A stretch of DNA of 47,310 nucleotides from Bacteroidales bacterium. GTDB taxonomy: Bacteria > Bacteroidota > Bacteroidia > Bacteroidales > Muribaculaceae. The DNA lies in the NCBI GenBank assembly GCA_020859845.1, contig JAJBVL010000084.1, positions 1-47,310 of the forward strand. Direction: 5' to 3'. The position numbers and the translations under genes are program-made. Below the pieces are notes generated by a model. The model was not told the origin of the DNA. It did not search any database and saw nothing but the letters and a program-made list of their open reading frames with translations. This document shows, piece by piece, positions 41,828 through 47,310 of this stretch; the first letter of the stretch is position 1, and every line of letters starts with the position of its first letter.

Positions 41828-42814
41828 ATGAAGATTTCTCTATCCATCCTCCTTTTGCTGATGTCCCTCATGAGCATCAGATCCCAGAGGCTGCCACGCG
41901 ATGGGGAGACGGTATGGCTGTGGGAGATCGAAGAGGTAGAATTGCTAGAGGCTGGAGATGCTGCCTCAATCTGGGACCTGCGCAACGTGGTGAAGACAGG
42001 GGAAGTGGAGCGCACATACAGAATCTACGGCGACACCCTCGTCGGCCGCACCACGGGGCGCGTGCGCGACTGGTTCCTCCTCTCGGGCGACACAGTGAAA
42101 TACCTTGGATGCAACAACCTGAGCTCTATGTTGGCCTCCGCCGTGCGGCCTCCATACCTTGTGCTTTCGTACCTAGGAGCCAATGGAGAATTCCCCGACT
42201 CGCTCTCCCACGAACAGGCGGGAGCGGCCCCGTACTCCACGGGCGCCACGTGGGGCATGGAGACGGAATTTGGGGCGACCATACTGCTTCCTCCCAACGA
42301 CACCGTCAAGGCCACAGTAGCCGTCCGCACATGGGCCACGGACACCGTGACGGTTGACGACCTCGGCACGATGGCCGCAATCCGCGTCGAGAGCCGCAGG
42401 TGGTACGCCCAGGGAAGCGTCGTGCCAGTGGTGGAGAGGACCCGGCAGAGCGTGACCGTGGCCGACAGCACAGCGTGCACGTCGCGGATGCTCGTCTGCC
42501 CCGAGGCAGCGGCCTCCGAGGTCGCAGCCACCTCCCGCAGCCTCTCTTCCCGCAGCGCAGCAGCGACGGAGGAGGGAGCCCCGGCGCTCCCTATGGACGC
42601 CTACACCATCGCCACGGAGCCTGGCACCCTCGCCGTAGCAATGGCCGAAGGCTACCCCGCCGGGGATATAACCGTCCACGACGCCCAGGGGCGCCTGTGG
42701 CTCGCGGGACGCGCGGGTACCGCGCTGTCGACCGCCTCCCTCCCACCGGGGCAGTACCTCGTCACCGTAAGGGTAGGCCAAAGGTCGTCCACCCGGGCCG
42801 TCGACATAAGGTGA
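41828..42814 (+). CDS. Secreted protein with T9SS-like C-terminal domain, upstream of RHS gene
   Basis: The 328-residue protein has a signal peptide (about 1-19), a central region of unknown fold (about 25-210), a Ser/Ala-rich linker and a C-terminal sorting-like domain (about 270-325; ITVHDAQGRLWLAG...LPPGQYLVTVRVG). I know no family name for the centre. The first ~300 nt have ordinary composition, while the remainder becomes very GC rich, continuing into the RHS gene 69 nt downstream. Same strand, short gap and shared composition suggest one operon. Confidence 0.78.
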   Translation: MKISLSILLLLMSLMSIRSQRLPRDGETVWLWEIEEVELLEAGDAASIWDLRNVVKTGEVERTYRIYGDTLVGRTTGRVRDWFLLSGDTVKYLGCNNLSSMLASAVRPPYLVLSYLGANGEFPDSLSHEQAGAAPYSTGATWGMETEFGATILLPPNDTVKATVAVRTWATDTVTVDDLGTMAAIRVESRRWYAQGSVVPVVERTRQSVTVADSTACTSRMLVCPEAAASEVAATSRSLSSRSAAATEEGAPALPMDAYTIATEPGTLAVAMAEGYPAGDITVHDAQGRLWLAGRAGTALSTASLPPGQYLVTVRVGQRSSTRAVDIR

Positions 42815-42883
42815 CACGAGATTCCTCCCACATACAAAGCCAACCCATGCCATCACCACCGTAAAGCCTGCAGGAACCACGCC

Positions 42884-45800
42884 ATGACAACACCCAGACA
42901 TTTGCCAACCCACCTCGATTTCCCGTCCCTCGCTGGCCGACGCGCCATGCTCCTGGCGGCCGTGGCCGCGCTGTCCATTGCAGGCCCCTTCGTGGCGCCC
43001 GCCGTGGCCGACGAGGTCCCGACGGTTACCACCGACGGGCTGCGGCCCCCGCGCACGGGGCGGGAGGCCGTGGCGCTGCCGGAGGCCGGCTCGGGGACGC
43101 TCCCCGTCCACGCCGAGCCGTGGCTGGACACCTCCACGGGGGTGGCCACCTTCGCCTTCGAGCCGCTGGCCTACGAGGCCGGGGAGCTGAGGCTGCCCGT
43201 GACGCTCAGCCACTCCACCGGGGGCGTGCGCATGGACGAGCCCTTCGGGCTGGCGGGGATCGGCTGGGAACTGTCGGCCGGGGGCGAGGTGACGCGCTCC
43301 ATAGCGGGGATGCCCGACGAGGACGGGCCCCTCGCCGGCGGGGGCACCAGGACCTTCTCGCTGCTGACGGGGACGGCCCAGAACTCGCTGGCCTACCTCA
43401 GAAGCCTTTGGGAGCACACGCTGGAGGCCGAGCGCGACCGCTACCGCTGGAGGGCGGGGACCCGCTGCGGGGAGTTCGTCATGGACGGGGGCACGGTGGT
43501 GAAGCTGACGATGGACGACGCGCGAATAGAGCGGACCGCGGCGGGCTTCGAGGTGACTCTCGAGGACGGGACGCTCCTGACCTACGACCTGGAGGAGACG
43601 CTCGACTACTCGTACACCCCCGAGACGTACGACGGGACGTTCCACAGCCCCTCCTACTCGGGGGCGGCGGTGTGCTGGCGCCTGACGAGGGTCGTCGGCC
43701 CGTCGCGCACCGACACGGCGAGGCTGGCCTACTCGGCGCTGCCGGACCTGCAGCGCGTCCTCGAGCCCGGCCTCCTGAGGACCATCTCGGCCACGAGCGT
43801 GCTGGGGATGGGCGGGGGCACGCACATCAACACCTCGGCCCCGGCCACCGTGGGCCCGCGCCACGCGTACACCTACCGCTCGCGCCACGCCCTGTCCTCC
43901 ATCGAGGGGAGGGCGGGGAGCCTCGCCTTCGACACAGCGCCGTGGAACGACACCCCCGGGGAGCGGTGGCCCACGTGCCGCGCCGTGCGGCTGCTCGACC
44001 CCTCGGGCGCGGAGGCCGCGCGCCTGACGCTGGAGTACGGCACGCAGGCGGTGCGCTCCAGCGCCGTCCCGCAGCTGAGGGCGTGGAGGCTGGAGCGCCA
44101 GGGCGTGGTGGTGGACGGCGCCGACTTCACGTACCACGCGGGGGCGATGACCCACCCCGACATGGCGGGGATGAACAACGGGCTTGCCTCGACGACCCCC
44201 TGCTCCGCGCTGTCGTGGGGCGCCGACGGCCGCGACCCGACGGACTACGGCGTCAAGCCCTCGGAGTGGTCGCAGTCCTCCCTCTCCCACGCCAAGGCGG
44301 GGACGCTCAAGACTGTCGCCACGGCCGCGGGCGCCACCACGACGCTCGACTACGAGCTGAGCGGCGACAGCGCGGGGCTCGGCGTGCTGGGGCGTCGTTG
44401 GCCGCTCCACACGGGCCTGAGGCTGAAGAGCGCCAGGACCAAGGACGCCAATACGGCGCTGACGACGACGCGCGCCTACTCCTACTCCGAGCCGGCGTGC
44501 GACCTCGACCTGGGGTCGCTCCCCGCCGAGGCCTTCCTCGCCGTCGGCGGCTCCCACTGGGCCGAGGCGACGGGCATCCTGGCAACCGTCCACTGCACCA
44601 CGGGGACGGTGGCCACGCGGCGCTCGCGGCTGCCGGGGGCGCCGGCGGAGGGGGCCGCGACGCGCTACGGGCGCGTGGTGGAGACCGTCACGGGCGGGGG
44701 GCTGGGCGCGCCGGTGGTGACGCTCTACGAGCACGACACCTCCTCGCTGGGGGTCGGGCTGGTCGCCGCGGGCCGCGGATGCCTCACGCCCTCGGAACTC
44801 GACAGCGTTCGCTTCGCCGGGACGCTGACACTCTCGCCAGCGGAGGCGCTGCTCTCGGAGATGGGCCCGGCCTACGCGACGCTGCTGGGGCCGCAGATAG
44901 TCCCGGGCTACTACCCCGAGATGGCCGGCAACTGCGCGCCCCTGGCGAGGAAGACGGAGTACCGCGTCGCCCCCGGGGGGAGCGCTGCGGACACCGTGGC
45001 TTGGAGGGTCACCGAGTACTTCCACGGGCGCACGCCCTGGGAGGCCGTGGAGATGGGGGTCTACTGCGAGCCGGTGACGCGCTCGCTCGTCCCCGTCGTT
45101 GGGGGGACGGTGCCCCAGGACGCCATGCGGCTGGCCACGGACTTCAACCACTTCGGGTGGCGGGCGTGGCGCAGCCGCCTCTACCTCGACAGCGTGGCTG
45201 AGAGGACGCTGGGCGACAACGGGGTGTGGCGCACGGTGACCACGGCCTACCAGTACGACGACCGCCCGCGCCTGACGCAGCTTGTCCCCAGCGGCATAGT
45301 GGCAGGGGGGAACCCTGTCTCCATAGTATTCGCGGCCTCGGACGGGCTGCCGCGCACGCGGCGCTGGCGCTGCGGCGACGAGAGCGTGGTGGAGGAGACG
45401 CGCCGCGCCTCCTCCGCCTACCGTGGCTACGCCGCCGCGCGCCGCGCGGGGCGGCTGTCGCTGCGCGTCTCCACGGCCACTACCTTCTCCACGCCCTGGG
45501 GCTCGTACACCCTCCTCGAGCGCGACAGCCACGGCCACGAGCCCGCTGCCGCGGGGCTTGGCGTGCTCTCGGGCCGCGCCCTGCTCGGGGGGCCGGTCTC
45601 CGACCCCTACGGAACGGAAGCGGGTTCCACCTCGTCCACCCAGTCGGCTGACTGGACAGTCCTCGACACACTCTCGATAGAGGCGGTGGACACCCGCGGC
45701 AACCCGCTGCGTGCCGTGCGCAACCACGTCGCCACGGACCACTACGGATGGGACGCCACGGGTATGTACCTAGTGAGCCGCCGCCGCGGCACCGAGACCG

Positions 45801-47310
45801 CGCGCTACACGCACCTGCCGCTCGTGGGGCTCGCCTCCGCCACGACCCCCGCGGGAACCGTCCGCGCGTGGGAGTGGGAGGGCGGCCGCCCCTCGGCCGA
45901 GCGCGAGGCGGGGACTCTGCTGCGCGAGTGGGAGTACGCCATAGGACAATCCTCCTCGGGGGCGATGGGCGCCGGCGGGGTCTCGGTGACCGAGCGCGCT
46001 CGCACGGGGCTGCCGTCGGAGGGGACCACGGTCGACCGGCTGACGCGGCTCGACGCCCGCGGCCGCGCCGTGGCCGAGGCCCTGGGCTCGTCGGCCTTCG
46101 GCGCGCAGGGCGCCGACGCCCTGGCGACGGTGCGCAACGTCGACCCGCTGGGTCGCGAGACCCGCGCCTTCGCCCCTGTCACCGTGCCGTGGGCCGTCGC
46201 CGCCACCGGGTACTACTCCGCGCTCAAGGTGCGGGCCAAGGGGGAGCACGCCGCCGTGGACAGCGCCGAGACGGCGCCGTGGGCCGACCGCGCGTACTGG
46301 GGCTGCGCCTCCGGGGTGCCGCTGGCGGCCAACCCCCTGGCGGGCGCCGCGTTCGCCGGCCATCCCTCGGCCATCCGCGTCCTCTACAACGAGGCCGGGC
46401 CCTCCTCCGGCTCCTCCGCGAGCCCCTACGCCTGCCGCCGCTACCGCGGAGGCTCGCTCGGGGGCGACGGGTCGCTGCGGCTGGAGGGCTGGTACCCCGA
46501 GGGGATGCTGGAGGTCCTCGAGACCACGAGCCCCGACGGGGAGGCGACGCTGGAGTTCGCAGACTGGAGGGGGAGGAAGGTGCTGGAGCGCAGGATGCTC
46601 TCGGGCTCCGCGTCCTCCCCGGCCTCGGCCGCGTGGGCCGACACCTACTGGGTGTGGGACGAGGCCGACCGCCTGCTCTTCGTTCTGACCCCCCGGGCCT
46701 CGCGGGAGCTGACAGAGGTGGGCGGGGAGTGGAGCGTCTCGGGAAGCGGCTCGGCCGACAGGCTCCTCCGCTGCGCCTCCCACTCGTGGACCTACGACCG
46801 CAGGCTCCTGCCCACGTCGTACACTGGTCCCGGGCGCTCCCCGGTGCTCTACGTCCACGACGCCTCGGGGCGCAGGGTGCTGGAGCAGGACGCCTCTCTG
46901 CGGAGCCGCTCGCGGTGGGCCTTCTCCGTGGCCGACGACCACGGCCGCGAGGTGCTCGCCGGCGAGTGCCCCGACGCCGAGGGCCTCGCCGCGGCCGTGG
47001 AGGCCGCGCGCGTGAGCGGCGCCTACTCCCCCTCCTCCCAGGGGGCGGTGCTGGGCTACGCGGTGGCGCCGGCGGCGCTGGCAGAGGCCGTCGCGGACGC
47101 CTCGGCCGCGGTGGACCGCGCCTCCTACCGCGGCTCCTACGCCTGCCTGTCGCTGGCGCCCTTCGCCACGCTCTCGGCCCACCTCTCCTCCGCGGGCACC
47201 CCCTCCCACCGCTCATCCTCCGCGGGGTTGGAGACCGCCACGCTGCGGCGCGTGCTGGAGCCGCCCACAGGCTCCTTGTCCGCCTCGCCCCAGTACCTCG
47301 CCTCGGCGAC
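42884..47310 (+). CDS. RHS/YD-repeat family protein (DUF6443-like), 3' end outside window
   Basis: I traced this frame codon by codon from ATG 42884 to the window end: 1475 codons with no stop. A signal peptide lies at about 20-43 (MLLAAVAALSIAG...VADE), and an AGGA ribosome-binding-like site precedes the ATG. The body has YD-like units (YVHDASGRRVLEQD near residue 1322, FSVADDHGREVLAG near 1345, YWVWDEADRLLFVLTP near 1255), as in Bacteroidetes RHS proteins with DUF6443 domains, which often end in a variable toxin or effector. The C terminus is not in the window. GC is extreme (50 of 60 bases in 45421-45480), with third positions nearly all G or C. Long frames on the opposite strand here are shadows of this composition. 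Role: surface or intercellular-competition protein by family analogy. Confidence 0.85.
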   Translation, partial: MTTPRHLPTHLDFPSLAGRRAMLLAAVAALSIAGPFVAPAVADEVPTVTTDGLRPPRTGREAVALPEAGSGTLPVHAEPWLDTSTGVATFAFEPLAYEAGELRLPVTLSHSTGGVRMDEPFGLAGIGWELSAGGEVTRSIAGMPDEDGPLAGGGTRTFSLLTGTAQNSLAYLRSLWEHTLEAERDRYRWRAGTRCGEFVMDGGTVVKLTMDDARIERTAAGFEVTLEDGTLLTYDLEETLDYSYTPETYDGTFHSPSYSGAAVCWRLTRVVGPSRTDTARLAYSALPDLQRVLEPGLLRTISATSVLGMGGGTHINTSAPATVGPRHAYTYRSRHALSSIEGRAGSLAFDTAPWNDTPGERWPTCRAVRLLDPSGAEAARLTLEYGTQAVRSSAVPQLRAWRLERQGVVVDGADFTYHAGAMTHPDMAGMNNGLASTTPCSALSWGADGRDPTDYGVKPSEWSQSSLSHAKAGTLKTVATAAGATTTLDYELSGDSAGLGVLGRRWPLHTGLRLKSARTKDANTALTTTRAYSYSEPACDLDLGSLPAEAFLAVGGSHWAEATGILATVHCTTGTVATRRSRLPGAPAEGAATRYGRVVETVTGGGLGAPVVTLYEHDTSSLGVGLVAAGRGCLTPSELDSVRFAGTLTLSPAEALLSEMGPAYATLLGPQIVPGYYPEMAGNCAPLARKTEYRVAPGGSAADTVAWRVTEYFHGRTPWEAVEMGVYCEPVTRSLVPVVGGTVPQDAMRLATDFNHFGWRAWRSRLYLDSVAERTLGDNGVWRTVTTAYQYDDRPRLTQLVPSGIVAGGNPVSIVFAASDGLPRTRRWRCGDESVVEETRRASSAYRGYAAARRAGRLSLRVSTATTFSTPWGSYTLLERDSHGHEPAAAGLGVLSGRALLGGPVSDPYGTEAGSTSSTQSADWTVLDTLSIEAVDTRGNPLRAVRNHVATDHYGWDATGMYLVSRRRGTETARYTHLPLVGLASATTPAGTVRAWEWEGGRPSAEREAGTLLREWEYAIGQSSSGAMGAGGVSVTERARTGLPSEGTTVDRLTRLDARGRAVAEALGSSAFGAQGADALATVRNVDPLGRETRAFAPVTVPWAVAATGYYSALKVRAKGEHAAVDSAETAPWADRAYWGCASGVPLAANPLAGAAFAGHPSAIRVLYNEAGPSSGSSASPYACRRYRGGSLGGDGSLRLEGWYPEGMLEVLETTSPDGEATLEFADWRGRKVLERRMLSGSASSPASAAWADTYWVWDEADRLLFVLTPRASRELTEVGGEWSVSGSGSADRLLRCASHSWTYDRRLLPTSYTGPGRSPVLYVHDASGRRVLEQDASLRSRSRWAFSVADDHGREVLAGECPDAEGLAAAVEAARVSGAYSPSSQGAVLGYAVAPAALAEAVADASAAVDRASYRGSYACLSLAPFATLSAHLSSAGTPSHRSSSAGLETATLRRVLEPPTGSLSASPQYLASA

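Noticed and set aside
43120-45201. Long plus-strand open frame of 693 codons
   Set aside because: Out of phase with the RHS frame; low-complexity Arg/Gly/Ala/His-rich product, no signal peptide or domain.
42173-45742. Long minus-strand open frame (1189 codons)
   Set aside because: Antisense to the RHS gene and to part of the gene before it; Arg/Gly/Pro-rich product without domains, explained by extreme GC content.
45770-47209. Minus-strand open frame of 479 codons
   Set aside because: Antisense shadow of the GC-rich RHS gene with low-complexity product.

Overview
The window looks like a chromosomal segment of a gut-type Bacteroidales bacterium, probably Prevotellaceae or Muribaculaceae (family level is inference). 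Supporting signs are the repeated TAnnTTTG promoter -7 boxes of the Bacteroidetes sigma factor, families largely restricted to the phylum (DUF4491, DUF5715, T9SS-type tails, DUF6443-like RHS protein), a lipoprotein-type LptC, a secreted GH2 beta-galactosidase and an outer-membrane barrel with an N-terminal carboxypeptidase-regulatory-like domain. Most of the window has moderate GC; the last ~5 kb is extremely GC rich.

Layout. 1-4.7 kb: partial tRNA-Asn, an XRE/S24 regulator, dnaX and an MsbA-like ABC exporter. 4.7-10 kb: a promoter and leader with two terminator-like hairpins, a frameshifted outer-membrane barrel gene and a GH2 beta-galactosidase. 10-14.1 kb (minus): a translationally coupled operon of membrane polyferredoxin, Tat-exported aldo/keto reductase lipoprotein, DUF1893 protein and ECF-type membrane protein. 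14.1-15.8 kb (minus): TPM-domain protein and DUF4491. 15.9-22.9 kb (plus): DUF5715, a large AsmA-like protein, ThiF-like E1 enzyme, HAD phosphatase and aroB. 23-30 kb: a secreted Cys-rich protein, slyD, a FtsB/DivIC-like protein, a small membrane protein, and a coupled coaX - barrel - lptC - CNNM/CorC operon.

30.2-37.3 kb is the most unusual part. Three tandem paralogues of a soluble pyruvoyl-dependent phosphatidylserine-decarboxylase-like enzyme, each with an extra N-terminal domain, are followed by a GadC-like amino-acid antiporter and an MFS transporter. The three genes use CGT/GTA/GGT-rich codons suggestive of high expression, and the leaders share a CAACTATT element. I read the locus as an amino-acid decarboxylation/antiport system built on the PSD fold, similar in logic to GadB/GadC but with unrelated enzymes. 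The substrates are unknown.

37.4-41.6 kb (minus) holds a secreted GLUG-like beta-helix protein, a predicted flavinylated FMN-binding/4Fe-4S membrane protein and a membrane-anchored nitroreductase, which together suggest extracytosolic flavin-based electron transfer. 41.8-47.3 kb (plus) holds a small secreted protein with a T9SS-like tail and the first 1475 codons of a very GC-rich RHS/YD-repeat protein that continues past the window end. All functional assignments rest on motif recognition by eye; no database search was run.
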